Position numbers and translations under genes: made by a program. A DNA stretch of 24,659 nucleotides, from contig CAAEKQ010000058.1 in assembly GCA_900756575.1 (NCBI GenBank), positions 1 through 24,659 on the forward strand, read 5' to 3'. Source of the stretch: an uncultured Oscillospiraceae bacterium (GTDB lineage: Bacteria > Bacillota > Clostridia > Oscillospirales > Oscillospiraceae). This document shows, piece after piece, positions 1 to 7,645 of the stretch. A model generated the notes under the pieces. That model made no database searches. It was not told where the DNA came from and worked only from the letters and a program-made list of their open reading frames with translations. Every line of letters starts with the position of its first letter. Position 1 is the first letter of the stretch.

Positions 1-1281
1 GTCGATATGATCGGTATGTTCTCCTACTCCACCGGCATGGACTCCGCCATTGATGATGAAATCGTTGTGGATCTCAAGGACATGATCCCCGACTACTCCC
101 CCGACTACTACAAATATCTGATTGCAGACGGCGACAAGCTGTGGAAATCCGTCCAGACCGACGAAGGCCACATCGGCGCATACGTCACCGTAGGCACCAA
201 GCCCAAGGTTGCCGACGGCACCATGACCTTCCAGTTCATGCTCGACGAGCTGGGCGTCAAGAAGGATGACCTGCGCACCGTAGATCAGTATGAGGATTAC
301 CTCACCGCTGCCAAAAACAAGTATGGCATGGCCGCGCCCCTCTATCTCCCCGGCGACTTCATGCTGGACGGCGACACCCTGGCCAACACCTATGGCGTTG
401 CTCTGAAGGTGGATGCCATCACCGGCGATCTGCCCTGGATTGTGGAGGACGGTGAAGTGAAGTTCGGCTATCTGGAAGACGGCTTCACCGATTATGTAAC
501 CCTGCTCCACGACTGGTATGAAAAGGGCCTCATCGACTCCGACACCGCTTCCCATCCCACTGAGTACCGGGACGAGGATCTCATTGGTCTGGTTGCCAAC
601 AAGCAGGTTGCCGTGTTCCATCGCGGCGACGGCCTGGTGGATATGCTCTCCGGTATCTCCGGCGAACAGGTTCTGCCCACTTATTTCCCGACGGTTGATG
701 CCGACGACACCCTCCACATCGGCGGCGGCGTAGACACCGTATCCGGCGAAACCGGCACCGTCATTACCACCGGCTGCGATGATATCGAGCTGGCCATGCA
801 GTTTATGAACTACTGCTACACCGACGATTGGGTCATTCCCAGCAACTACGGCGTTGAGGGCGAAACCTATGACATGGTAGACGGAAAGCCCGTGTTCCAG
901 GAGTGGACCTATACCACGGAGAATACCACCTTCAGCTCCGTACTCATGGACTACACCTTCCTGGCCATGGTAAATGCCAACGTTGAGACCCCTGGCCGTT
1001 CCGAGGCTGCCATCTCCTGCGAGGACACCTGGAACGACAATGTTGACAACCAGAACGACTATCCCGTGGGCGCCGCCATGACCGTTGCAGAGGGCGACCA
1101 GTACAACCGCCATGCAGGCGATCTGGTTACTCTGGTGAAGCAGTACACCGCAAAGTTCATCACCGGCGACGAGCCTCTGTCGGGCATCCCCGAGTTCCAG
1201 CAGAAGCTCCGGGACACCGGCATTCAGGATTGCATCGACGCCAAACAGTCTGCCTACGACCGCTATATGTCCAGAGGCTGA
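1..1281 (+). CDS. ABC transporter extracellular solute-binding protein, C-terminal part (5' end outside window)
   Basis: The frame is open from base 1 to a TGA at 1279-1281, giving 427 residues; the start and any lipoprotein signal lie to the left. The sequence looks like a family-1 type solute-binding protein of an oligosaccharide or other carbohydrate ABC importer: acidic, rich in aromatic residues, with segments such as GKPVFQEWTY and a C-terminal YMSRG. Such proteins sit on the outer face of the membrane, bind substrate and deliver it to permease subunits. None of the partner permease or ATPase genes is in view. A GC-rich hairpin follows the stop. I cannot name the substrate. Family assignment is from overall appearance rather than a diagnostic motif. 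Confidence 0.7.
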   Translation, partial: VDMIGMFSYSTGMDSAIDDEIVVDLKDMIPDYSPDYYKYLIADGDKLWKSVQTDEGHIGAYVTVGTKPKVADGTMTFQFMLDELGVKKDDLRTVDQYEDYLTAAKNKYGMAAPLYLPGDFMLDGDTLANTYGVALKVDAITGDLPWIVEDGEVKFGYLEDGFTDYVTLLHDWYEKGLIDSDTASHPTEYRDEDLIGLVANKQVAVFHRGDGLVDMLSGISGEQVLPTYFPTVDADDTLHIGGGVDTVSGETGTVITTGCDDIELAMQFMNYCYTDDWVIPSNYGVEGETYDMVDGKPVFQEWTYTTENTTFSSVLMDYTFLAMVNANVETPGRSEAAISCEDTWNDNVDNQNDYPVGAAMTVAEGDQYNRHAGDLVTLVKQYTAKFITGDEPLSGIPEFQQKLRDTGIQDCIDAKQSAYDRYMSRG

Positions 1282-1296
1282 TTCCAACTAAAGTTC

Positions 1297-1324
1297 CCCC
1301 CGGCCTGCCAGTTCGGGCCGGGGG
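1297..1324 (+). terminator. Hairpin after the solute-binding protein gene
   Basis: A 9-bp perfect GC stem (1297-1305 with 1316-1324) and a 10-base loop lie 15 bases after the stop codon. There is no T-run behind it, so it may be a weak terminator or an mRNA-stabilising 3' hairpin. Confidence 0.5.
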
Positions 1325-1325
1325 C

Positions 1326-1498
1326 TAACCTAAGGCAACACAGCGCAAATACGTCTGCGGATTCTGACGGATCTTTTCCGCCAGAGATTCGTTAGGAAAA
1401 CCTTGAAATACACAAAGTATTCCTGCGGTTTTCCACCTTTTTCTGACGAAAAATCTCTCGACAGTCTCTCTTGACGATTTGTGCGGGATTGCCCTAAA
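1326..1498. repeat. Palindromic MITE-like repeat element (copy 1)
   Basis: About 170 bases fold back on themselves. The outer ends TAAGGCAACA (1331 on) and ATTGCCCTA (to 1497) are imperfect inverted repeats that continue inwards (GCGCAAAT against ATTTGTGC). Nested inside are AGAGAT/ATCTCT and the perfect arms GGAAAACC (1395-1402) and GGTTTTCC (1427-1434), which extend as CTTGAAATAC against GTATTCCTGC. No convincing gene lies in it; overlapping minus-strand frames of 78 and 81 codons are judged spurious. It sits between two genes and ends just before the ribosome binding site of the next one. A diverged relative lies near 19530-19636. Confidence 0.6.
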
Positions 1499-1516
1499 TA
1501 CACAGGAGGTATTTCC

Positions 1517-3337
1517 ATGCTTGAAACAAAAACCGTCACCGGCACCTGGCTGGTGGAAGAAACCACCCATCTCTATGACCTGACCATCGCCCCCGGCGCC
1601 GAATTAAAGGCCCCCGAGGGGAAATTCATCGCCATGACCGTAGACGGCATCGGCTATGATCCCAAGCCCGGCCGCTACCATGGCGACATCGTGCTCACCG
1701 TGGCAGAAACCTATCACATGGCCCCCCATGCACTGATGCGGCTGAACAACATCTCCCGGGAGTTCACCGACGCCGTGGTCATCGACAGCGGCAAGGTCGT
1801 AGAAGAAAAATGCGTGCCCGAGCTGATTCAAAAGGGCACCGTCACCGGTGAAAAGGCCGAGGGCGTCTATCTTTCCTCCAATGCAGAGAGCTTTAACGGC
1901 ATTCTCGTCACCGGCGATCAGCCCTATCTGGTGAAGGACTGCCGCATGGAGCTGGACGGTTTCGGCGTCAACGACTTTATGGGCGTGGGTTCTGCCGTGG
2001 CTGCCATCGACACCGCCGATGTGACCATTGACGGCTGTGATTTCACCGTCAACGGCGTGACCCGGTGTGCGGTTCATGTCGGCGGCGACAGCCATGTGAC
2101 CGTCAAGAATTCCCGGATTCAGAACACCTCCCCCGACTCCGACTGGCTGGGCGATTTCAGCTGGGCCTGCGGCTTCCTGGGCACCAACCGGCTCTGCCAG
2201 CTCTGCGACAACGGCACCGTAGTCTATGACAACTGCGACCTCATCAGCAACGGCTGGGGCATTCTGTCCATCGACGGCACCGACAAATACAACGATATGA
2301 CCGTAAAGAACTCCCGGCTGACCCTGTCCGGCCCCAGAAGCCACGGTTATGGCGCCTTCTGCATCGGCGGAAACCATGTGCGCTTTGAGGGCTGCGACGT
2401 GAACGTCACCGGCTATCCCCTGATGCTCCGTGGCATGATGGATAAGGGCCGCGCCGAGATCGTGGACTCCAAGATCCGCGGCCGCCGGTTCGGTCTGCTG
2501 GCCATGGGCGATACCCACAGCGTGCTGACCATCGCCGGTTCCGACTTTGAGACGGACAAGTCCTCCATGGTATTCAAAGGCTCCGCCACCACCGTCAACA
2601 TCACCGAAACCGCCATGCGTCCCGGCAACGGCGTCATTCTCCAGCTCATGGACAACGACGAGAGCGGCATGACCGGTCAGGACTTCAAGATTCCCGTAGG
2701 CGAAGCGGACAAGGCCATCGAGGGCCGTGAGCTTACCGTGGCCGGTGAGGATGATATCAATATGACCCTCACCGCCTGCCGCCTCACCGGTGATTTCTTC
2801 AACTCCACCACCAACATCCAGGCCAATAAGCGCTCCACCCAGGGCGGCTTCGGCAAGTTCCACGACACCCTCATCGGCACCGGCCAGGGCCATAACGAGC
2901 CCACCAAGGACGGAAAAATTGCCGAGGGCCCCGATGCGCCCAAGCCTGAGGACGCGCCCAAGCCCATGATGAAGGATCTGGACACCCCCAAGAATCTTGG
3001 CCTGACCCTGAAGGATACCACCATCACCGGTATCATCAGCTCTGCCACCCAGAAGTATCGGGACGGCCTGACCCTCATTGACGAGTCCAACCGCCGCGAG
3101 ATGTCCAACATCACCCAGGCTGCTGCCCCCACCGTCAACAACGGCGTGATCGTCTCCCTGGATCGTACCAGCCGCTGGACCGTTACCGGCACCAGCTACA
3201 TCACCGCACTGGAGCTTGCACCCGGCGCTGTGATCGAGGCTGCCGCTGGAAAGGCCCTGACCGCCACGCTGGACGGAAAGGAAATTGCGCTGGCCCCCGG
3301 CCGCTATGCCGGTAAGATCGTTCTGACGGTTCAGTAA
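1517..3337 (+). CDS. Right-handed beta-helix repeat protein, 606 aa
   Basis: The start at 1517 is chosen because AGGAGGT lies 7 bases upstream; a longer frame from 1481 would run through the repeat element. The protein has no signal peptide or membrane segment. Residues about 100-400 consist of short turns of the type VTIDGCDFTV, VTVKNSRI and VRFEGCDV, the pattern of a parallel beta-helix as in pectate-lyase-like folds. A Pro/Lys/Asp-rich linker (DAPKPEDAPKP) interrupts the later coils. Residues 6-62 and 555-605 are versions of one module (TVTGT...LAPGA...PGRY.G.IVLTV), so the helix is flanked by a duplicated cap-like domain. No catalytic residues can be assigned. It could be a polysaccharide-active enzyme, a surface protein exported by another route, or a structural protein. 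Confidence 0.75.
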   Translation: MLETKTVTGTWLVEETTHLYDLTIAPGAELKAPEGKFIAMTVDGIGYDPKPGRYHGDIVLTVAETYHMAPHALMRLNNISREFTDAVVIDSGKVVEEKCVPELIQKGTVTGEKAEGVYLSSNAESFNGILVTGDQPYLVKDCRMELDGFGVNDFMGVGSAVAAIDTADVTIDGCDFTVNGVTRCAVHVGGDSHVTVKNSRIQNTSPDSDWLGDFSWACGFLGTNRLCQLCDNGTVVYDNCDLISNGWGILSIDGTDKYNDMTVKNSRLTLSGPRSHGYGAFCIGGNHVRFEGCDVNVTGYPLMLRGMMDKGRAEIVDSKIRGRRFGLLAMGDTHSVLTIAGSDFETDKSSMVFKGSATTVNITETAMRPGNGVILQLMDNDESGMTGQDFKIPVGEADKAIEGRELTVAGEDDINMTLTACRLTGDFFNSTTNIQANKRSTQGGFGKFHDTLIGTGQGHNEPTKDGKIAEGPDAPKPEDAPKPMMKDLDTPKNLGLTLKDTTITGIISSATQKYRDGLTLIDESNRREMSNITQAAAPTVNNGVIVSLDRTSRWTVTGTSYITALELAPGAVIEAAAGKALTATLDGKEIALAPGRYAGKIVLTVQ

Positions 3338-3352
3338 ATCTGCACCCTGTCG

Positions 3353-3382
3353 CGCACACGGTTTGATTTTAAGCCGTGTGCG
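3353..3382 (+). terminator. Hairpin terminator after the beta-helix gene
   Basis: A perfect 9-bp stem CGCACACGG (3353-3361) / CCGTGTGCG (3374-3382) with a 12-base AT-rich loop lies 15 bases after the stop. A clear T-run is lacking. From 3383 to 3473 I see nothing further. Confidence 0.55.
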
Positions 3383-3473
3383 TGATAGGATTGTCCTCGC
3401 TGGGTGTATCATTTCCTTTTTGCATCAGGTTAGAGGTTTATATTGTTTTTGGGAAGAAGCCCTTATAACGCAC

Positions 3474-3507
3474 AAATCCCCCTGCCACGCATATGGCAGG
3501 GGGATTT
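3474..3507 (-). terminator. Terminator closing the second unknown-gene operon
   Basis: A perfect 14-bp stem (AAATCCCCCTGCCA at 3474-3487 with its complement at 3494-3507) and a 6-base loop begin 3 bases beyond the stop codon of the minus-strand gene. Its position suits termination of the run that starts at 6727. Confidence 0.75.
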
Positions 3508-3509
3508 CG

Positions 3510-4379
3510 TCATTTCCAATACTTTTTCAAATGCAGATTGGCCCGCGCCACGTCCTGCTCCAGCGTTTTGGACAGCACCAATTCCAACTCCATCGCGAAT
3601 CTCGGAATATACTCATTGGCAGGTGCCTGCGGTTCCGGGGCATTTCCGATAAAACGAAACCGCTTCAAATCCGTCTTGCGTACCGACAGCCAACAGCGAT
3701 ACACCGGAACCTGCAGCTTTTGATTGAACACATAGGGCCGCTGCTCCGCAGAAAAGGCATATTCCGCCTGTTCCGACTCCGGCGAACATCGTTCCACACT
3801 GAAATAATCCTCATCAAATGTATACATCGGCAAGAACTCCGCCCGCTGAAAGGCCCCAAGCTCATCCCCGCCTTCTCCGGCGCGGGACAGCTTGAACCAC
3901 ACAATCGGCTCGTCCTTTTCCCCAGCGTGATAGGTACCAATTTTCTGGACATAAAGCGTTCTGTCCGTCCATTCCGGCGGAAGGGAATCCGTGTCGGCCC
4001 ATTCGTATCGAAATACGTCGCCGTTATTCCAGTCCTTGCAGATATTCTTTGGCGGCATTCTCTTTTTCGGAGATGGCATCGGCTCATGAATCTTTTGCAT
4101 GACACGCTGAATTGCAGCTTCCGTGAACCGAAGCTCGGCCCCATGGGTGCTCCAATATTCCGCCTGCTCCATTCCCTTCTGGGTCAAACAGCCGGCTTTC
4201 CATTGTTCATGAGCCAAGGTCAGCCAGAATACGGCAGCATCCTCTTCATCCGTAAGGCAATCCGCATACTCCTCCAGCACGGCTTTTTCCGCAACGTCCG
4301 GTTCGCTGTTACATAGCGCTGCCCTGTAGACCTCCCGGAGCTCTTTTGCAAAATCATCTTGAAATAGACTGCGATACAT
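3510..4379 (-). CDS. Hypothetical protein, 289 aa
   Basis: I do not recognise this protein. It is soluble, with no signal peptide or TM segment. An acidic helical N-terminal third (residues 1-95, e.g. DVAEKAVLEEYADCLTDEED) is followed by a mixed beta domain rich in Trp, Tyr and Phe. The start is supported by GAGGAG 9 bases upstream, which overlaps the end of the preceding gene (stop at 4383-4385, a 3-base gap), so the two are probably translationally coupled. It is the last gene of the minus-strand run, with a hairpin 3 bases past its stop. A long plus-strand frame (3363-4316) lies opposite it and is judged a shadow. Confidence 0.7.
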   Translation of the reverse strand: MYRSLFQDDFAKELREVYRAALCNSEPDVAEKAVLEEYADCLTDEEDAAVFWLTLAHEQWKAGCLTQKGMEQAEYWSTHGAELRFTEAAIQRVMQKIHEPMPSPKKRMPPKNICKDWNNGDVFRYEWADTDSLPPEWTDRTLYVQKIGTYHAGEKDEPIVWFKLSRAGEGGDELGAFQRAEFLPMYTFDEDYFSVERCSPESEQAEYAFSAEQRPYVFNQKLQVPVYRCWLSVRKTDLKRFRFIGNAPEPQAPANEYIPRFAMELELVLSKTLEQDVARANLHLKKYWK

Positions 4380-4382
4380 GGT

Positions 4383-4775
4383 TTATTTCTCCTCCCAGTC
4401 CAAGGGAGCAATCAACCCCCAATTCGTGCGCAAAAACTCCACGAACGAAGCCACCATGCGCTGCAACTGCGCCGAAGTCAGCCCGCGATTCCCCAGCCGC
4501 GCATATTCCTTATGGATTGCAGACATCAGCTGATCCAGGGCTTGAAGCGGCGCATTCAGCATCACCGCCTCTTTTTCGATCAGCAGCAGTGCCGTTGTGC
4601 CGCGTTTCACCTTAAAATCGACGGTATCCTCCCGAAAATCCATCTTGATCTCCATTCGAAGGGGAGCCTTGCAAATATGATAGGTGCGGTAAACGCCCAG
4701 TTTTTCCTTCTCCAGCTGAAATCCATCTTGAAGAAAATCCGAAAAGCACTGCTGCATGATTTGGTCAATTCTCAT
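4383..4775 (-). CDS. Hypothetical protein, 130 aa
   Basis: Unrecognised small soluble protein with no TM segment or cysteine cluster. A beta-rich stretch at about residues 28-70 (LRMEIKMDF, VDFKVKRGTTALLLI) is followed by a helical C-terminus (LQALDQLMSAIHKEY, LQRMVASFVEFLRTNW). GGAG lies 8 bases before the ATG. It starts 43 bases after the stop of the zinc-ribbon gene and ends 3 bases before the next gene, inside the same minus-strand run. Confidence 0.65.
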   Translation of the reverse strand: MRIDQIMQQCFSDFLQDGFQLEKEKLGVYRTYHICKAPLRMEIKMDFREDTVDFKVKRGTTALLLIEKEAVMLNAPLQALDQLMSAIHKEYARLGNRGLTSAQLQRMVASFVEFLRTNWGLIAPLDWEEK

Positions 4776-4818
4776 TTATCCCACTCCTTTTCCAGTTCCG
4801 GCATGTTGCCCTTCCCCC

Positions 4819-5157
4819 TCAGCGTCCATTTCTCTCCTTCTCCGCCTTCCGCCGAGCCCGCTCCTCCGCCTCCAGCTTTTTGATGTCCTGAAATCCGAAG
4901 TATTCTTTGCACGGCTCGCAATAAAAGCAGTAAAACCGTTCGTCCACATTGCAGTGCGGCAGGTGCTTTCTCGCATAGAGACTGTTCTGCGCCACCCGTT
5001 TTGCGTGCGCAGAAGGGTACCAGGACACCTTGTTTCGATAGCTCACACGCAGCCGCCTATGGCAGTTTGGGCAAAAATGCTTTTGGATGCTGCGGAAAAA
5101 GAAGCTGGTGCCATCATAATCAAAGGTTGTCAGCCAGTTGTCAGAGCTTCCATTCAT
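4819..5157 (-). CDS. Hypothetical zinc-ribbon protein, 112 aa
   Basis: The start at 5157 (MNGSSDNW) is preferred over the longer frame from 5271. AAAGGAGG lies just upstream, and this ATG overlaps the stop of the previous gene as ATGA (5154-5157), a coupled arrangement. C29-x2-C32 and C77-x2-C80-x2-C83 look like a split zinc-binding site, with extra histidines at 31 and 68. The C-terminus (LEAEERARRKAEKERNGR) is a highly charged helix. It may bind nucleic acid or another protein; function unknown. Confidence 0.65.
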   Translation of the reverse strand: MNGSSDNWLTTFDYDGTSFFFRSIQKHFCPNCHRRLRVSYRNKVSWYPSAHAKRVAQNSLYARKHLPHCNVDERFYCFYCEPCKEYFGFQDIKKLEAEERARRKAEKERNGR

Positions 5158-5642
5158 GATGTGGTTTCCTCCTTTTTCGGCCCATCCGGCCCGTCTTCCA
5201 AAAAGGCAAGGTCGATCACATTCTTTCGATACAGCACTCGCGCCAAAACGGGATGCCGCTCCGGTGCACATCCCACCGCAATACAGAGCGCAACAAAGCC
5301 GCTCCAGAGCAGCATCAGCCCCGCAATGATAAGCAGGAAAGCACTGCGGGTTTGACGGAGCTCCATCGCCTCAGCCGGACTTACGCCTGCCCAGGTTGAC
5401 GGACGAAAGGCGATCAAAACACCGATCCCGGCTACGATCAGCAGCCCCATAATAACCGCAAACACGAGAAGATGCCCCTTGCCGTCCAACACCCGCGCAA
5501 CGTAAGCTCGGTACCATTTGGGGCCGCACTCGCATAGAATCACTTCCGTTTCCGGTTCCGTGCTGGCGTTCTGCCGCTGATGCTTTGCCTGAATGCGCTG
5601 CTGCTCATACCGCGCCGAAGGGCTTTTCTTCCGTTTTGGCAT
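5154..5642 (-). CDS. Hypothetical two-TM membrane protein, 162 aa
   Basis: The start at 5642 (MPKRKKSPS) has GGGAGGA 6 bases upstream; an in-frame ATG at 5690 lacks this. A basic cytoplasmic-looking N-terminus (residues 1-25) is followed by a short cysteine pair (CEC, 37-39), TM1 at about 57-79, a 20-residue loop, TM2 at about 101-124, and an acidic tail ending EDGPDGPKKEETTS. Positive residues at the N-terminus suggest that both ends are inside. It overlaps the next gene by 4 bases. No family recognised. Confidence 0.65.
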   Translation of the reverse strand: MPKRKKSPSARYEQQRIQAKHQRQNASTEPETEVILCECGPKWYRAYVARVLDGKGHLLVFAVIMGLLIVAGIGVLIAFRPSTWAGVSPAEAMELRQTRSAFLLIIAGLMLLWSGFVALCIAVGCAPERHPVLARVLYRKNVIDLAFLEDGPDGPKKEETTS

Positions 5643-5696
5643 CTTCCATCCTCCCTGCCCCCATTCCGTCATAAACACGCAATATATCAATGCCTT

Positions 5697-6275
5697 TCAG
5701 GAATGCATTCGTGCTCTATCGTCCTTTCCGAGTTGTTCCTCGCTCTGCTGCGTCGCCGCAATCCACCATTTTAGGACTTGACTGTACTCCTCCCGGGTCA
5801 TCGTGCAGCCAAAGACTTCACGCCGCATGAACGTTTCCGGCTTTTTCAGGCCAAGAAATATCTTTTGCATTTCCCGGTCACAGAGGACTTCCCCTCCGCA
5901 GCTTGTATACGGACTATCCTTCGATTTTTTCCGGAACCGCTTGCGAGCTTTGACCGGAAACGGGTCCTGCCACAGCACACAGCCCGGAAGCCGCCTGCGC
6001 GCCGCCCCTCGAAATCTACATTTACAGATTGCCGTCCATGGAATCAGCGCGACCTCTCCTCTGATCGGTACAACCGCATGGATTCCCTGTGCGTCCAGCA
6101 CCATTTTCCCGCATTGGGTGAGAATATCGACCAGTATCGCAATTGGGATGATCCACAATAATCGCCAATAGACCGACATGGTTCCAATTTGGAAAACAGC
6201 ACTGTAAAACGCCATTCCCGCCAGAACCGGATATTCGTATCGTTTATCCCTGGATTTGCATATGATTTGCTCCAT
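5697..6275 (-). CDS. Hypothetical two-TM protein with PH-like C-terminal domain, 192 aa
   Basis: The start at 6275 (MEQIICKS) follows GAGGGTG; a longer frame from 6308 is possible. Two closely spaced hydrophobic segments (about 15-33 and 36-54) form a hairpin. They are followed by VLDAQGIHAVVPIRGEVALIPWTAICKC, which has the rhythm of bacterial PH-like membrane proteins (strand, turn, strand, then I-P-W-x-x-I). The rest is basic and helical, ending in QSEEQLGKDDRARMHS. The domain label is an inference from pattern only. It lies 44 bases after the first gene of its run and 54 bases before the next. Confidence 0.6.
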   Translation of the reverse strand: MEQIICKSRDKRYEYPVLAGMAFYSAVFQIGTMSVYWRLLWIIPIAILVDILTQCGKMVLDAQGIHAVVPIRGEVALIPWTAICKCRFRGAARRRLPGCVLWQDPFPVKARKRFRKKSKDSPYTSCGGEVLCDREMQKIFLGLKKPETFMRREVFGCTMTREEYSQVLKWWIAATQQSEEQLGKDDRARMHS

Positions 6276-6319
6276 GTGACACCCTCGCTTCTGCGTTCGC
6301 GTAATCATGCGGGAACATT

Positions 6320-6727
6320 TTACCGTTCCTCCACTCGAATCCCCTCATACCCCTCAGCCTGCATCGTAACCTCCGGCCCCAGCCCCCGCTTCTTCCAGGG
6401 CTTCACCGCAAGCCGCCAATACATCTGTCCTTCTCCATAAAATTCGTCAATCAGTTCCAACCATGTTCCGGCGTGAAGCATATTCTGAAGCTCTGCCAGC
6501 TCCACCGCCCGGGAAATTCGGAGGGCTCGATGAAACGGCGCATACCGGCGCACAAAATAGCAGCTGAAATTCTCGGCGGTACAGCCATGCAAAACCACCG
6601 TTCGCTGCCCCTGTTGGCCATCCGCCTGCTCCGGTATCTGGAACAAAAACCGAATTTCATGCTCTGTCTCCGTAATTTTCCTGAGCACCGCATCGTGCAG
6701 GCAAACCGCGCCTCTACGCTCGCCCAT
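6320..6727 (-). CDS. Hypothetical protein, 135 aa; first gene of an unknown operon
   Basis: The start at 6727 (MGERRGAV) is chosen because GGAGG sits 7 bases upstream; the ATG at 6733 would be almost against that site. The protein is soluble and mostly beta in the first half (EHEIRFLFQIP, QRTVVLHGC), with an aromatic C-terminal half (GEGQMYWRLAVKPW). No family recognised. The transcript would start about 30 bases upstream, from the consensus promoter at 6766-6794, leaving a very short leader. Confidence 0.65.
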   Translation of the reverse strand: MGERRGAVCLHDAVLRKITETEHEIRFLFQIPEQADGQQGQRTVVLHGCTAENFSCYFVRRYAPFHRALRISRAVELAELQNMLHAGTWLELIDEFYGEGQMYWRLAVKPWKKRGLGPEVTMQAEGYEGIRVEER

Positions 6728-6765
6728 TTCCATCCCTCCATTTTAACACTTTTCCAATTACCCCC

Positions 6766-6794
6766 ATTATAAGGATGCCTCTCTGTTTTGTCAA
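6766..6794 (-). promoter_or_regulatory. Consensus SigA promoter of the second unknown operon
   Basis: On the minus strand TTGACA (6789-6794) and TATAAT (6766-6771) are both perfect and separated by exactly 17 bases. This predicts strong constitutive transcription from near 6758 into the gene starting at 6727. The rest of 6795-6905 shows no further signal. Confidence 0.85.
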
Positions 6795-6906
6795 TCATTT
6801 TCACTCAAAAAGTTTCATGTTATTCACGTCTCAATCCCCGAATCAAACTCTCGCGCATTCCCACCATCATCGTCAGAACCGCCGCCCCCCGAAAGCAGTA
6901 CTATGA

Positions 6907-6936
6907 AAAAAGCCAGCCCGGGTGGGTTGGCTTTTT
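6907..6936 (-). terminator. Bidirectional terminator closing the first unknown operon
   Basis: A 13-bp stem with one G-T pair (6907-6919 with 6924-6936) and a 4-base loop has T-runs on both strands (CTTTTTAT on plus, CTTTTTTC on minus). It lies 7 bases beyond the stop of the ankyrin-containing gene. Confidence 0.85.
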
Positions 6937-6943
6937 ATATAGG

Positions 6944-7645
6944 TCAGTGCAGCAGACCTTTTCTGGTACTCAGAAAGATGCTTCGTTTGTCCAGCCACTC
7001 TCGTGGAAACTGGTCGGAGTGTTCCGGAATCGCGTGGTCTCTACACAATTCTTCCGGCGTTAATCCAAACCGATCTGTGCAATCTTCCGCACCGCCCCGC
7101 TCCAGCAAAGCGGGGATCACCTGCTGGACGTGCTTCCGATATGCCCAATGGAGTGCCGTTCGTCCGCTGGCATCCCGAACCGCAACGTCCCCATTCGCCG
7201 TCAAATGGAGTGCTTCCTTCTTTCGGCACAAGAACACCGCCTGGATCAGCGAATCGTCCGTCAACGTCTCAATGGGGATCGACTCCACGATCACCCGGGA
7301 TTTCGGGTAATAGAGAATGTAAGCAATGTGCTCCAGCGAATCCGCAGGAGCCGACGCGCACCACCAGTATTCCTTCCCGGCGTCGTTATCCCGGACAACG
7401 GCAATGCCCCTTTTTTCGTTCAAGACCGTGAACCCGCAATCCGACACATGGGGACTGGACAGCATTGCGTCCTTGTGCAGCACTTCCACCAGAAAAATCA
7501 GCATTCTCGGCCCATCCAGCAGGAACCAAAGCAGAATGACTAGTGCGCCAATCCACCAAATTGGGCTTTGCTCGATTGCCAAGGCAATCGTGAGACAAAG
7601 GGCCAGAATGGGAAAAATCAGTGTTTCAAATATAATTCTAATCAT
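6944..7645 (-). CDS. Hypothetical membrane protein with C-terminal ankyrin segment, 233 aa
   Basis: The start at 7645 (MIRIIFE) has GGAAGG upstream and overlaps the end of the preceding gene by 8 bases; a longer frame from 7675 is less likely. Two hydrophobic segments at about 5-24 and 29-47 anchor the N-terminus. A middle domain of about 100 residues (KRGIAVVRDNDAGKEYWW, KSRVIVESIPIETL) is unrecognised. Residues 158-205 read as an ankyrin repeat and a half (GRTALHWAYRKH...ALLERGGAEDCTDRFGLTPEELC). Ankyrin repeats mediate protein contacts, so this may be a membrane-tethered partner of other products of the run. It is the last gene before the terminator. Confidence 0.7.
   Translation of the reverse strand: MIRIIFETLIFPILALCLTIALAIEQSPIWWIGALVILLWFLLDGPRMLIFLVEVLHKDAMLSSPHVSDCGFTVLNEKRGIAVVRDNDAGKEYWWCASAPADSLEHIAYILYYPKSRVIVESIPIETLTDDSLIQAVFLCRKKEALHLTANGDVAVRDASGRTALHWAYRKHVQQVIPALLERGGAEDCTDRFGLTPEELCRDHAIPEHSDQFPREWLDKRSIFLSTRKGLLH

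Noticed and set aside
1325..1570. Two overlapping minus-strand frames of 81 and 78 codons
   Set aside because: They fall in the palindromic repeat and the antisense start of the beta-helix gene; no ribosome binding site or domain.
1604..3412. 602-codon minus-strand open frame
   Set aside because: Mirror of the beta-helix gene, caused by its codon bias; the product is Gly/His/Ala-rich without any domain.
3363..4316. 317-codon plus-strand open frame
   Set aside because: Antisense to the 289-residue minus-strand gene, which has a good ribosome binding site and sits in an ordered operon; the product is Arg/Leu/His-rich and the frame starts inside a hairpin.
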